This document shows positions 37,916-47,779 of a stretch of DNA of 55,599 bases, in pieces. The notes under the pieces are model-generated. The model did not search any database. It worked only from the letters and a program-made list of their open reading frames with translations, and had not been told where the DNA came from. Positions within the stretch are counted from its first letter, which is position 1. Each line of letters starts with the position of its first letter. This DNA comes from Nodosilinea sp. LEGE 07088. GTDB taxonomy: Bacteria > Cyanobacteriota > Cyanobacteriia > Phormidesmidales > Phormidesmidaceae. The stretch lies in NCBI RefSeq assembly GCF_015207395.1, contig NZ_JADEWX010000020.1, positions 1 through 55,599 of the forward strand, read 5' to 3'. Made by a program: the position numbers and the translations under genes.

Positions 37916-38734
37916 TTATGGGGTAGGGATGTGCAAAATTCCAGAAATTGGAGCATTGATAATTTCGTCTGCAAACCCACCATCCATAAGGAGCGCAGAC
38001 CAGGCCGTTTGGGTAGCAGAGGTTGATATATCGGTTAAAATTTCATTGCCTAAAATGCTTAAGGCGTCGTACCAGATAGCGCTATCGCGATAAAGGGTAC
38101 TGACTTCTACCGGGTCAGGAGTTCCAGCAACCTGGTTTTCTAGAGCCAAATTTTCGGTGCGTATAATCCACCCTTCTGTCATGGCAGGGGAACTCTGGCC
38201 CACTGCGGCTTCTCCACCACAATAGATCAGAACTTTCCAGGTATAAGCTTGTCCTACTTCTAAATTCGGAAGCTGATTTGTACCGAGAGGAATACCGATT
38301 ACCCCCTCAGCCATTGTTGGTGGTGGGAAGCTGTGCTCAAAGTCTACATCTATCGCTCCATCTACACTCTCCAGCTCAAATTTGAACCACATATCAGCGG
38401 TCAGTGGAAAGGGGCTATGGAACCACAGGGTGGGTGAAGCCGAGAGGGTTAGACCACCTGCATCGTAGATATAGGGGGTAAGGGCAAACGGTTTTTCTGA
38501 ACAATCCCCGCGACTGCCACCACCACTATTTGTTTCTGGGCTAGAGGTTCCTGGTGGTAGTTCTGGCAATCCTTTGCTCAGAGTTTCTCCAATTTGATAG
38601 TGAATGCTATGGGGTTGACTGGCCCACGCTTTAGGGCTACCGGCATGAACTCGCCATGGAATGTGCAAGCTAGAAGGAACCGATACCAAACCCGCTAAAA
38701 CAGGTAATACCAAAAGGTGAGAAGGTTGTGTCAT
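37916..38734 (-). CDS. DUF928 protein
   Basis: A 272-aa exported protein with a hydrophobic N-terminal segment and the cyanobacterial DUF928 pattern: GGGSRGDC, LTLSASPTLWFHSPF, then WKVLIYCGG and TEGWIIRTE. The role is unknown; family members are repeatedly found beside CHAT-TPS and CHASE2 genes, so it may act at the cell envelope in the same pathway. The start overlaps the kinase stop by 4 bp, and the TpsA-CHAT start is 27 bp downstream. Confidence 0.85.
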   Translation of the reverse strand: MTQPSHLLVLPVLAGLVSVPSSLHIPWRVHAGSPKAWASQPHSIHYQIGETLSKGLPELPPGTSSPETNSGGGSRGDCSEKPFALTPYIYDAGGLTLSASPTLWFHSPFPLTADMWFKFELESVDGAIDVDFEHSFPPPTMAEGVIGIPLGTNQLPNLEVGQAYTWKVLIYCGGEAAVGQSSPAMTEGWIIRTENLALENQVAGTPDPVEVSTLYRDSAIWYDALSILGNEILTDISTSATQTAWSALLMDGGFADEIINAPISGILHIPTP

Positions 38735-40863
38735 AGCGATAACCTTGAAATTCGTTTATAAAAGCCTGGCCAGAATCGATTCACCAGCCACACAGTATTC
38801 GCTGGCAAGCAAACTGCCAGCAGAGGCGGCACCAGGGGAATCCACATCCCCTGTAGAAAAGCCCCGTAGCATCCTGCAATTAAGCAAGTCACTGCCAAGA
38901 CTTGAAACCCTAAAACAGTTTTCAAGTTCGGCTTGACCCAAAAAACTAACACACTCCCCCCGAATGACCAGACCCAAATCCACGTCCACTCCTTCCACCG
39001 GGGCCAGGTTTGAATGAGCGGACGACCATCAAGTACAGCACTGAGCAGCTGACTAACCATGTGGGCATGAACTATCACTCCAGACACTGCTGTGCGATAG
39101 GGGGTTTGCCATATATCTGGATCAGGGACATTTGAACGGGCAGGACCAATTAGGATAATTCGATTATTTACGAGTTCTGGAGTAAGGCCATTATTTAAAG
39201 CCTCTGTTAAGGAAAGCGTTGTTGCAATGGCTTCTGGCTTTGGGGTATTGCGGTAATTCAATAGGATCTGCCCTCCCCTGGCGTCAGCGCCCTGATAGCC
39301 CCCCCAATGGGAAAGAAGTGGCACAAGGGGAAGCTGACCTAATTGCAACTGCTCAGCTTCATTGAATGTTGCTGAGATGTCCTCTCCCTCTAAGTAATGA
39401 TTTGCTATCTGTAGACTCAAGGAATAGTCGGCTGGACAGACATTTGCAGGATCACTTTCTCTGTATAAGAGATGCCTCCTTACAAGTCGATCACCATCAT
39501 CTACAAAGTCGCTAAATCCAACTTGGGCAAGGCTAGCGTCTGAGGCGGGTGAAAGACCATCATTCGCATACAAACACACACTATATAAATTGGGCTGCTG
39601 ACTTAAGGCTTTGCCCAGTTCAGTACCTGACTCCAGCCTATCGAGATAAATATCCAGACCAATGGCCCTGGGCTGCAGAGCATTTAAGCTCTCGACTAAA
39701 TCCAGCATTAAAGGATAGGCTAGCGACTGCCATTCACCCTGCCGCTCGAACCCCTGTTCATCCTGATAGTCCACATCCTGATCATCCACTGTAATGAGCA
39801 GCAGACGATTATCTGGTGGTTCTACTGGGAGCAAACGCAGCAGCAGGTCATAGGCCGGTAGCTCTAGAAACTGTAAGCCGCCTAAATGTCGCACCCCAAG
39901 TAGTAACCCAGACGTTACCAGACTGCCCATTAACGCTAAACCTGTTTTTTTTAGACGGCGTCTGTATTTTTCTTGTCTGGTGCGGTTGGGTTCCAGCTTG
40001 GCCGATAAAACCGGGTCTTGTTGGGCAATCGCTTCAAAACCAGGCAGCATTCGTAGTCTCGTCAAAATTTCCTCAGCCCTCTGGGGGCGCTGCTGAGGAA
40101 ATCGCTCCATCATCTCATCCAGAAGCTGTGCCAGTTCTTCTGAGACATGTGGAGCATCTTGACGCCACATCAATTGGCCCTGATCAGAAAGTAACTTGGC
40201 AGGGTGCTTGATTGTCATCAAATGAACCAGAGTTCGTCCCAGGGCAAAAAAGTCAGACTGTAGTCCAGCCATCCCTTCCATTTGTTCCAAGGGCGTGTAG
40301 CCAGGGCTTTGTAAGCGTGTCCCGTCAGGGTCTCCTTGGGTATTAACTAAGTAGGTTTTCTCGATCTCTCGCACACCGCCAAAATCAATCAACACCAGTT
40401 GCCCATCGGGCCTGAGCATAATGTTCGAGGGCTTAATGTCTCGATGGAAGAAGGCGTGCTCATGGAGATAGCTGAGAATATCCGCCAATTGATATAGCCA
40501 GGAAATCGCCTGCTCTTCCGAGAGAAGTTGATTTGGATGTTGTTCCATCCACTGCTGCAGGTTGATACCGGGCACCTTTTCCATGACGGAGCAGTGGTAA
40601 GGTTCAGGACGCCCCTCTGCCCGAAAGCTAAAGTAGCTATCTTGCTCCATACTGGGTATGCCGGAATGGTTCAAGCTGCTGAGAACCACAGGCTCTTGTT
40701 TAAACAGCTCCACTGCCTTGGGGAAAGTGTGCAGCAGCAGCTTTAGGACTTTTGGTGTACCCCCATCATCCACCTCCCAGGTTTGGCTAAAGCCACCCTG
40801 ACCAAGCGGGTGTTTAACCCGGTAGCGATTTTGTAGAACAATACCTGGGCGAAGGATATCCAT
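38731..40863 (-). CDS. Ser/Thr protein kinase with CHASE2 domain
   Basis: A 710-aa transmembrane kinase. The kinase domain (14-285) has a Gly loop (GQGGFSQTWEV), Lys41, HRDIKPSNIML (140-150) and DFGG (160-163), so all catalytic residues are present. A membrane helix near 312-328 leads to an extracytoplasmic CHASE2 domain (YDLLLRLLPVEPPDNRLLLI, RAIGLDIYLDR, RIILIGPARSNVPDP), followed by C-terminal membrane helices. It should sense an external signal and phosphorylate cytoplasmic targets. The start at 40863 (MDILRPGIVLQNRYRV) is preferred over 40920. It lies between the NB-ARC and DUF928 genes in one run. Confidence 0.88.
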   Translation of the reverse strand: MDILRPGIVLQNRYRVKHPLGQGGFSQTWEVDDGGTPKVLKLLLHTFPKAVELFKQEPVVLSSLNHSGIPSMEQDSYFSFRAEGRPEPYHCSVMEKVPGINLQQWMEQHPNQLLSEEQAISWLYQLADILSYLHEHAFFHRDIKPSNIMLRPDGQLVLIDFGGVREIEKTYLVNTQGDPDGTRLQSPGYTPLEQMEGMAGLQSDFFALGRTLVHLMTIKHPAKLLSDQGQLMWRQDAPHVSEELAQLLDEMMERFPQQRPQRAEEILTRLRMLPGFEAIAQQDPVLSAKLEPNRTRQEKYRRRLKKTGLALMGSLVTSGLLLGVRHLGGLQFLELPAYDLLLRLLPVEPPDNRLLLITVDDQDVDYQDEQGFERQGEWQSLAYPLMLDLVESLNALQPRAIGLDIYLDRLESGTELGKALSQQPNLYSVCLYANDGLSPASDASLAQVGFSDFVDDGDRLVRRHLLYRESDPANVCPADYSLSLQIANHYLEGEDISATFNEAEQLQLGQLPLVPLLSHWGGYQGADARGGQILLNYRNTPKPEAIATTLSLTEALNNGLTPELVNNRIILIGPARSNVPDPDIWQTPYRTAVSGVIVHAHMVSQLLSAVLDGRPLIQTWPRWKEWTWIWVWSFGGSVLVFWVKPNLKTVLGFQVLAVTCLIAGCYGAFLQGMWIPLVPPLLAVCLPANTVWLVNRFWPGFYKRISRLSL

Positions 40864-40937
40864 TGCGCCAGAGAAATGACTTGCCTTGAAATTACCAGTA
40901 ACTCTCCCATAAGCCATCATCTCTCAATGTTTCCTTA

Positions 40938-42338
40938 TTACTTTTGGTGAAAGGTGACATATTTCATCACCGTTGGCTGGAGACTAAAGTGGGTTGCTTT
41001 GCCATCTCTGGAGGTTTCCACCAATGCTCTACGACTTAAGGACTGCAGGATGGTCATCAGTTCAGACCGACGCATGGGTCCTGGGATGATCTCGGCCAGA
41101 GCGGCAATGGTCATGGGGACATCTTCCTTTGCCAAGTAAGTCAGCACCTGCTTCTCGGGGGGAGAAAGCCGCGCAAACTGCTGATGCAGCAGATAGGCAA
41201 AATCTCCTAAGAACAGGGTGTTCTGATCTAAAAATTCAGCCACGCTACCGGCAAAGGTCTTATCGATATAGTCGGCGATCACCTTAAGCGCCCAGGGATT
41301 ACCCCCGTAAGGACGGATCAGGTTATCCCAGAGAGCCCGGTCTTCAAGTTTTTTCTCAGCCAGGATTTGTTCCGCAGCGGTGCCCAACCCTCTGAGCTTA
41401 AAGGAACGTACGGACTGCCCTTCGCCAGTAAATCGTCCCTCTTCGCGTAACTGCTCCCAACTGGTAACGATGATACAACTGCTTTTGGCTTCTTCTTGGA
41501 GGTTTTGGTCTCTAAGCGGTTCTTCTTCGAGGCGTCTAAACAGTTCACCATAGGCTTCGTAGCCTTCCCGATATTGCCCGGCAGCGGTTTTGCTGGCCAG
41601 CACGGTTTGAATATCGTCTAGCACGACCAGATAGGGGTGCTGGCGGAAATGATCTAACAGCACAGAAATTTGGTCGGTAGTCGCAGTGGGGCAGTCGTTA
41701 ATGGAGCCCCCATGGATGAAGCTGAGCAGGTCATAGGCAAAGGTCTGGAAGGAGGGGGCATTGCGCAGGGAGCGCCAGATGATGAAGTTGAATTGCGCTT
41801 CCACGGCTTCGACAAGCTTTGCGACCAGGGTGGTTTTGCCCATACCGCCCTGCCCCCAAATCGACACAAATTTGGTTTTGTCTTTGGTAATCCATTGGGT
41901 AAGGGTGGCCAGCTCGGTTTCGCGACCGTAGAAGGCGACAAGACCTGGTTTGCCGATCAGGCTTTCCCGAGATCCTGGTTGAACCGGTTGGTTACCCTTT
42001 TCCGCTGCAAAATGAGTGCGTTTATAACCGACCTGGCTTAGCAGTTTAGGAATGTCAGACCAGCTATTGACAGCGACTGCTTGCTGAAATTTAGTCTGCA
42101 GCAATTGCTCAACATAGCGATAAAGACCCGTAGATAGCCGTTTAGCGACCGTATTGGGAACTACATTACAGGCTTCTGCGATAGTTTGGGGTGAACAATA
42201 GCACAGCAAGCCCCTCAAGTAGACAAGTTCAACAGGGGGCAGACTGCGTTCTCGGATCTCTGCCAGGTCATAGGCTAATGCCTCTAAATCCCATTGTTCA
42301 TGAGCTTCTAGAAATAAGTCTGCGAATGGGTCTTGCAT
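40938..42338 (-). CDS. Short NB-ARC STAND NTPase with N-terminal HTH-like domain
   Basis: A 466-aa protein. Residues 20-80 form an HTH-like domain (LRGLLCYCSPQTIAEACNVV, then PNTVAKRLSTGLYRYVEQLL). The NB-ARC domain has Walker A WGQGGMGKTT (161-170) and Walker B PYLVVLDDIQ, with a winged-helix segment (LSPPEKQVLTYLAKEDVPMT) at the end. No WD40 or TPR sensor follows, unlike the other NB-ARC proteins here. GGGGGA stands 7-12 bases before the ATG at 42338. It is first in the run with the kinase, DUF928 and TpsA-CHAT genes and may be its regulator. Confidence 0.85.
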   Translation of the reverse strand: MQDPFADLFLEAHEQWDLEALAYDLAEIRERSLPPVELVYLRGLLCYCSPQTIAEACNVVPNTVAKRLSTGLYRYVEQLLQTKFQQAVAVNSWSDIPKLLSQVGYKRTHFAAEKGNQPVQPGSRESLIGKPGLVAFYGRETELATLTQWITKDKTKFVSIWGQGGMGKTTLVAKLVEAVEAQFNFIIWRSLRNAPSFQTFAYDLLSFIHGGSINDCPTATTDQISVLLDHFRQHPYLVVLDDIQTVLASKTAAGQYREGYEAYGELFRRLEEEPLRDQNLQEEAKSSCIIVTSWEQLREEGRFTGEGQSVRSFKLRGLGTAAEQILAEKKLEDRALWDNLIRPYGGNPWALKVIADYIDKTFAGSVAEFLDQNTLFLGDFAYLLHQQFARLSPPEKQVLTYLAKEDVPMTIAALAEIIPGPMRRSELMTILQSLSRRALVETSRDGKATHFSLQPTVMKYVTFHQK

Positions 42339-42430
42339 AAATTCATCCCCCTTCATGTCTGCTTAATTCATAGTAGCAAAGATAGCTTTAAATCAACCAA
42401 AAGAGAACCGGAATTCCATGTCCAATAAAA

Positions 42431-42462
42431 CTACCCATCAAATTACCAATACCGATGGGTAG
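42431..42462. repeat. Inverted repeat in divergent promoter region
   Basis: CTACCCATC (42431-42439) and GATGGGTAG (42454-42462) are perfect 9-bp arms with a 14-base spacer. They lie between the NB-ARC gene and the divergent exported-protein gene. The site is a candidate operator for either. Confidence 0.5.
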
Positions 42463-42547
42463 CATGAAGAATTCTCCTCAAGCTATTGTGATGACATGCA
42501 ATTTCAAGCAAGTTATTGACTATATGAAAATAAACTTTGGAGGAGTC

Positions 42548-43072
42548 ATGAAAGATTTTTCAAAATACGTAGGATTGCTCTCAAGCGCGACTTTTGTTGC
42601 CCTGATCGGAGTAAGTAAGCCTGCACTTTCTCAAAATACTGACTATCTGAGAGTGACGATTAACTCAGTTGATGTCCATAGGCTTTTAGATCGAAATCTT
42701 CCAAATAAACGATCGGCTGAGCTATATGCAAAGGTTAAATTTCCTTACCACCAATGGCTTCACTCCAATATTGTAGGGGGTAATTCGATCAACCCACGCT
42801 GGACATTTAGTCGAAATGTGAGAAGTGCTAATAGCCATTCAATAGATATAGAAATATGGGATCACGATAGAAGAGGAGGCGATGATAGAGGACTCAATGC
42901 TTCAATTGACATAGTTAATATTTCCAACTGTACCTACGGCGTTGCTGTAGATAACTGGTCTGACAAAGTTATCTATCAGGGCCAATCTATAGAAGGTGGA
43001 TGTCGGATTCGTGAACGGCTGCGAGGAAGTCATGTAATAGCTGACTTTACTGTCGAAGCTTTTCATAACTAG
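42548..43072 (+). CDS. Exported protein with C2-like domain
   Basis: A 174-aa protein with a Sec signal (KYVGLLSSATFVALIGVSKP, cleavage near ALSQ, residue 29). GGAGGAG precedes the ATG at 42548. The mature part starts YLRVTINSVDVHRLLDRN and contains IDIEIWDHDRRGGDDRG, a strand and Asp-rich loop like those of C2 domains that bind calcium or lipids. This likeness is suggestive only. It is the first of three plus-strand genes for exported proteins. Confidence 0.65.
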   Translation: MKDFSKYVGLLSSATFVALIGVSKPALSQNTDYLRVTINSVDVHRLLDRNLPNKRSAELYAKVKFPYHQWLHSNIVGGNSINPRWTFSRNVRSANSHSIDIEIWDHDRRGGDDRGLNASIDIVNISNCTYGVAVDNWSDKVIYQGQSIEGGCRIRERLRGSHVIADFTVEAFHN

Positions 43073-43208
43073 TTTTCTTATTGGGCTACATCTGTCTCCC
43101 AATTTGATGAGATCTTACTTGGATAAGCTCATCTGAAATGATCGCTTGAAAAATTTTCACAAAGCCAAAATTATCGGGAATTTGAAAACATTAGTTTGAG
43201 GGAAAACC

Positions 43209-43784
43209 ATGAAGCTCAGAAATATCTTTGGACTCACTTTGCTAACCATGGCTTTGTCTTGTCCATCTGCTATGGCCAAATTCTATCTGGAAAATAGAAC
43301 TGATACGTCTATTCAAATCGGTTATGTAACTCTTAGAGGCGATCAAATTCGTGGTCGTGGATGGCATACGCTTCAACCAGGTGAAGATACAACGATTGAG
43401 GGCAATGACTACCGCATTAATAAACGTTATTTCTTAGTGGCTAAAGACTTGTCAACTGGTGAATATCTGCGGATTGGCAACGGCACTTTGTGTGGTGACT
43501 ACTGCTATGCAGAATACTCAGATTCGGATGTCTATATTCCCCACAGGGCTTTCAATGTTGGCTTTGATAATTCCTATGTTGCAGACCGGCTTAGAAGTGG
43601 TTCTTGGCCTGCCTTTCAGGAGTACATTTCCGATGCTGTAAGGCATTCCGGCTTCTACATTCAACCTAGAACAAATTGTTATGACAGTAGTGAGCTTTAT
43701 ATCAATAGCATCAATGGAAATACTGCAAGCATTGGTATGCGAGTTTGGGACCCTGCCAGTAATTTTTGGGGCTGTGGAAATTAG
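43209..43784 (+). CDS. Exported DUF1036-like protein
   Basis: A 191-aa protein with a signal peptide (MKLRNIFGLTLLTMALSCPS, cleavage after AMA). The mature N-terminus KFYLENRTDTSIQIGYVTLR, then GWHTLQPGEDTTIEG, fits the DUF1036 pattern (a small beta domain with a G-W-x-x-L-x-P-G turn). Several Cys residues (LCGDYCYAEY, TNCYDSSE, FWGCGN) suggest disulfides outside the cytoplasm. The role is unknown. AT-rich composition resembles the preceding gene. Confidence 0.65.
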   Translation: MKLRNIFGLTLLTMALSCPSAMAKFYLENRTDTSIQIGYVTLRGDQIRGRGWHTLQPGEDTTIEGNDYRINKRYFLVAKDLSTGEYLRIGNGTLCGDYCYAEYSDSDVYIPHRAFNVGFDNSYVADRLRSGSWPAFQEYISDAVRHSGFYIQPRTNCYDSSELYINSINGNTASIGMRVWDPASNFWGCGN

Positions 43785-43952
43785 TAGGGCTAGGCAGATT
43801 TAATTCCTAGAAAAGTAAGGTCTTAGACGAAATAAGCCTCGTCTACATAATCCAGGTTCAATGTTTGTTAGGACAGGAAAGACTGTTTATAAGTCGGGCG
43901 GCGTATAGGTGGCTGTTTCCTGGCAATCAAGTAATTATTGGAGGAATTCAAG

Positions 43953-46900
43953 ATGGGTAATGTACAACTTTCTGGAATGCATCATATCGACTCTCTTCTG
44001 TGGCTAAACAAAAAGTGGGGAGGTGATACAGGGGAAGGTGCAAAAATTACCTACAGCTTTGGTAATACCTCTGGAAGTGGAAATGATGTAAGCGAGATCC
44101 AAAAGGAAAAAATTAAGGCTGGTTTAGCCGCATGGAGTAGTATTGCAAACATTACATTTGAGGAAGCAAGTAACGGGAACGGACAGCTACGGTTCGCTTG
44201 GGTAGAGAATGGAGCGCAAGCAAGACCCTGGTGGAAGAGTGATGGTGAGTTGGACTTTATTGAAATAGATTTTGGCTTGAGAAGCGGCCCTGATTCCCAG
44301 AATCCTTACCCTGTAGGGGAATTATGGGAAACGGGTTACGCAAATGTTCTTCTTCATGAAATCGGTCATGCGCTTGGACTCAACCATCCCCACGAGGCAG
44401 GATTTGGTACCGTTGCTGACTTGGCTATTGACTCAATTCAATACTCTGTAATGAGTTATAGATCTTATGTCAATCAACCAGGGCCAGGGCCATATATCAA
44501 TGATTTTGCATCCACTACACCTATGCTGCATGATATCGCAGCTATTCAGTACCTCTATGGGGCCAATATGAGTACCAGGAAAGGAAATACCACATATAAA
44601 TGGAACCCTGGACAACATATTTTTGAAACGATTTGGGATGCAGGTGGAATCGATACTATTGATTGGTCTAACCAATCATCTGATGCTCAGATCAATCTGA
44701 ATACTGGTCACTGGAGCGAGTTAGGTCCTGCTTACTGGAATGGTGTTGCACCTGAGACCAAAACATTAGCAATTGCCTATGGTGTGGTTATTGAAAATGT
44801 AATCGGTGGCACTGGCCATGACGCAATTATTGGTAATAGTGCTTCCAATCAGCTCTATGGTGGTTTAGGCAACGACTTTTTTGATGGAGGTTTGGGTAAT
44901 GACCTAATTGATGGCCAAATAGGTAATGACATTATTTTGGCTGGTGGAGGCAATGATTTCTTACGGGGAGGTAGCGGTGATGACCAACTCTTTGGCGAAT
45001 ACGATTACCGTTTCACTGGCGTTCCAGATCCTAATTTTGGCCACGACACTATTTATGGAGGTGCTGGCAATGACTATATTGATGGCGGTCGTGGCAATGA
45101 TGCCCTTTACGGAGGAGATGGAGACGACTTCATCAATGGTCGGGCCGAAAACGATACTCTCTATGGTAATGCTGGCAATGATACTCTCTACAGCGAAGAC
45201 GGCAATGACATCATCGAAGCTGGAGAAGGCGATGATTTTGTAGACAGTGGCAACCATGAAGACTCTGTTAATGGAGGTGAAGGGCACGATTCTCTCTATG
45301 GAGCCGCAGGCAACGATACCCTTCAAGGCTGGACTGGGAACGACCTGCTCCGAGGGGGAGACGGCCACGATTGGCTTGACGGTTGGGATGGTGACGACAA
45401 CCTCGATGGTGAAACCGGAAACGATGAGCTGCACGGTGGTGCCGGGAATGACACCATTCAAGGAGGGCTAGGTAATGACTCCCTATATGGCTGGGATGGT
45501 AACGACGCTCTCCATGGAGGCCAGGACATCGACCATTTAGACGGTGGCACAGGGAGTGACAGACTTTATGGTGACGCGGGCAGTGACACACTCGTGGGTG
45601 GACTGGGTGACGACAAACTCTTTGGCAGCGATGGCAACGATATCTTACGAGGCGACCTCAATCACGACATTTTATTAGCCAATCAAACCGGAGGCAACGA
45701 TGTCCTAGATGGCGGGGCAGGCCATGACATGATTTATGGCAGTAGTGGCCGTGACAAACTCTATGGTGGTTCTGGCAACGATCAACTCTGGGGTGAAGCA
45801 GGCGAAGACCGTCTAAATGGCGGTGAAGACGACGATTATCTCTGGGGCGGTATTGGGAATGACGTTCTACAGGGAGATGCGGGTTCAGATGTCTTGAATG
45901 GAGGAGAGGGCATCGACCGAGTGGTTTTTGGAACGACTAGTGCAGGGGTAAAGGCGGATCTGACCCAAGGAACTGCCACCATCACCCTTCAGGACGGCAC
46001 CGCTGAAACCGATAACCTGATCAGTATTGAAGATCTTTCTGGCAGTCAACTTTCCGATCAACTCATCGGTGATGCTCAGGAGAACTTTCTGGTTGGTGAT
46101 GCTGGCAATGACACTTTATCCGGCGGTGAGGGAAACGACATCTTGCGTGGGGATACTGGGTCAGATGTCATTGATGGTGGCGATGGGAACGACCGTGCCG
46201 GTTTTGCAACCTCCAGGGCAGGCATTGTTGCCGATTTAACGCTCGGGACGGCTATCACAAAAAATGCTGAGGGGGAAACTGAAACGGATACGCTGATCAG
46301 CATTGAGCAGATTATGGGCAGCGATTTTGATGATCGGTTGATTGGCGACGATCAGAGCAACCTCCTGATGGGGCGAGCCGGGAATGACGAACTAATAGGG
46401 GGAGCTGGAGATGACTTTTTGCGTGGAGATTTTGGTAACGACACGCTAGATGGAGGCGACGGGCTTGATCGCGCTTCATATGTGACAGCCACAGCAGGGG
46501 TCACAGCAGACCTAAGTATGGGCATAGCCACGATTGTTAACGAAGCGGGAATTGCTGAAGAAGATACTTTGATCAGTATCGAATGGCTGACTGGCAGCGA
46601 ATTTGATGACCAGCTTATAGGAGACAATCAGAGTAATACTCTAGTTGGTCGAGCAGGTGATGACCTACTGCTGGGTGGCGGCGGTAATGACCTTCTGATT
46701 GGGCAGGAAGGTGCTGATACCTTTGCATTTAATTCTCCCAGTCAAGGTCTTGCAGCAGCTCGCATCAGCGACTTTAACAGGCTGGAAGGAGATAAGCTGC
46801 AGGTCTTGGCAAGTGGTTTTGGCGGTGGCCTGAATCCTGGACTGTTGGATGCCAGCCAGTTCGTGCTGGGCTCCGCTGCCGCAAACGGCAATCACCGGTT

Positions 46901-47027
46901 CATTTTTAACCAAACCAATGGTTCCCTGGCTTTCGATGCCGATGGCTCTGGCAGTCAAGCTGCTGTACAGTTTGTCACTCTATCCGCAGGGCTGAACCTC
47001 TCCAGCCAGGACTTCATCTTGGTTTAG
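43953..47027 (+). CDS. Serralysin-like M10 metalloprotease with RTX repeats
   Basis: A 1024-aa secreted zinc protease. The catalytic domain (1-260) has HEIGHALGLNH at 135-145 (zinc ligands H135, H139, H145) and the Met-turn SVMSYR at 165-170. About 40 RTX nonapeptides (GGxGNDxLx) follow from 285 to 890 and bind calcium. The C-terminal 100 residues (DTFAFNSPSQGLAAARISDF to the terminal LSSQDFILV) are a type I secretion signal. No N-terminal signal peptide is present, as expected. GGAGGAATTCAAG before the ATG fixes the start. The ABC transporter genes are not nearby. Confidence 0.93.
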   Translation: MGNVQLSGMHHIDSLLWLNKKWGGDTGEGAKITYSFGNTSGSGNDVSEIQKEKIKAGLAAWSSIANITFEEASNGNGQLRFAWVENGAQARPWWKSDGELDFIEIDFGLRSGPDSQNPYPVGELWETGYANVLLHEIGHALGLNHPHEAGFGTVADLAIDSIQYSVMSYRSYVNQPGPGPYINDFASTTPMLHDIAAIQYLYGANMSTRKGNTTYKWNPGQHIFETIWDAGGIDTIDWSNQSSDAQINLNTGHWSELGPAYWNGVAPETKTLAIAYGVVIENVIGGTGHDAIIGNSASNQLYGGLGNDFFDGGLGNDLIDGQIGNDIILAGGGNDFLRGGSGDDQLFGEYDYRFTGVPDPNFGHDTIYGGAGNDYIDGGRGNDALYGGDGDDFINGRAENDTLYGNAGNDTLYSEDGNDIIEAGEGDDFVDSGNHEDSVNGGEGHDSLYGAAGNDTLQGWTGNDLLRGGDGHDWLDGWDGDDNLDGETGNDELHGGAGNDTIQGGLGNDSLYGWDGNDALHGGQDIDHLDGGTGSDRLYGDAGSDTLVGGLGDDKLFGSDGNDILRGDLNHDILLANQTGGNDVLDGGAGHDMIYGSSGRDKLYGGSGNDQLWGEAGEDRLNGGEDDDYLWGGIGNDVLQGDAGSDVLNGGEGIDRVVFGTTSAGVKADLTQGTATITLQDGTAETDNLISIEDLSGSQLSDQLIGDAQENFLVGDAGNDTLSGGEGNDILRGDTGSDVIDGGDGNDRAGFATSRAGIVADLTLGTAITKNAEGETETDTLISIEQIMGSDFDDRLIGDDQSNLLMGRAGNDELIGGAGDDFLRGDFGNDTLDGGDGLDRASYVTATAGVTADLSMGIATIVNEAGIAEEDTLISIEWLTGSEFDDQLIGDNQSNTLVGRAGDDLLLGGGGNDLLIGQEGADTFAFNSPSQGLAAARISDFNRLEGDKLQVLASGFGGGLNPGLLDASQFVLGSAAANGNHRFIFNQTNGSLAFDADGSGSQAAVQFVTLSAGLNLSSQDFILV

Positions 47028-47579
47028 CAGCATTCACAACCGCATAGGTTTTAATCCAGGACTGTGCGAAGAGCATAGTTCTGGGTTCTTGTCTAGGTGT
47101 TAGGATCTAACTCTGTCAACGGAGAAGCTGGTTTGGCTTTTGAAATGTAGCTCAAGGTAACCTGGCAAGTCCAAGTTGCCCCTTAAAGCTTCTCTCTTTG
47201 AGCCTATATCATGCGAGTGGATTCCATCGAAATAATCTAGCCCCACTGAAAGAAGAGCTTCTTATAAGTAATGTTTAGCTCAGATACTGCATAACCAAAA
47301 GAAAACCCAAACCGAAAAGCAATTACTACTACTGGCCTTGACAACTTATTGATAGGCTTTCTAGATCAAAATTAGATCAATGAGATATTAACAGTTTGAA
47401 ACAGCCTAATTGCAACACTTCCAGAGTTCGAGCGCCTGCCTTACAAGCATGAGCTCGAACTCAGTATGACCTTCCTAGCCAATCCAAGCTGGGTAAACAG
47501 CCATCTTCCAATACAGGATAGTCGGCCACAAAAACTAGTTCATATTTAGTTCACGCTTTTTGCCGATGGCTGAAACCTA
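47028..47579. other. Non-coding gap beside tRNA-Val
   Basis: No gene is supported in these 552 bases. The notable item is an inverted repeat enclosing a copy of part of the tRNA-Val gene, listed separately. Confidence 0.5.
47424..47462 (+). repeat. Stem-loop containing tRNA-Val anticodon-arm copy
   Basis: GAGTTCGAGC (47424-47433) and GCTCGAACTC (47453-47462) are perfect 10-bp arms around 19 bases. The segment 47430-47449, GAGCGCCTGCCTTACAAGCA, is identical over 20 bases to the D-stem/anticodon arm of the tRNA-Val gene 130 bp away, but in the opposite orientation. It could be an integration-site scar or attachment core; an integrase gene is not visible. Confidence 0.6.
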
Positions 47580-47652
<73 letters not shown>

Positions 47653-47779
47653 GTGCTGCATTTGCAGTTTTATATCTTAGCAGAGGATAGGGGCTGTTTG
47701 GAGCGATCGCACGACCAACTTACCCCCTTAGCTCCAGCCCAATCTTCTAAGCAACAGCCCAATCTTCTAGGAGCCTTGC

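Noticed and set aside
44961..45461. A 166-aa minus-strand ORF within the RTX repeats
   Set aside because: The periodic RTX codons leave the complementary frame open; the Val/Ile/Ser-rich product is a repeat artefact.
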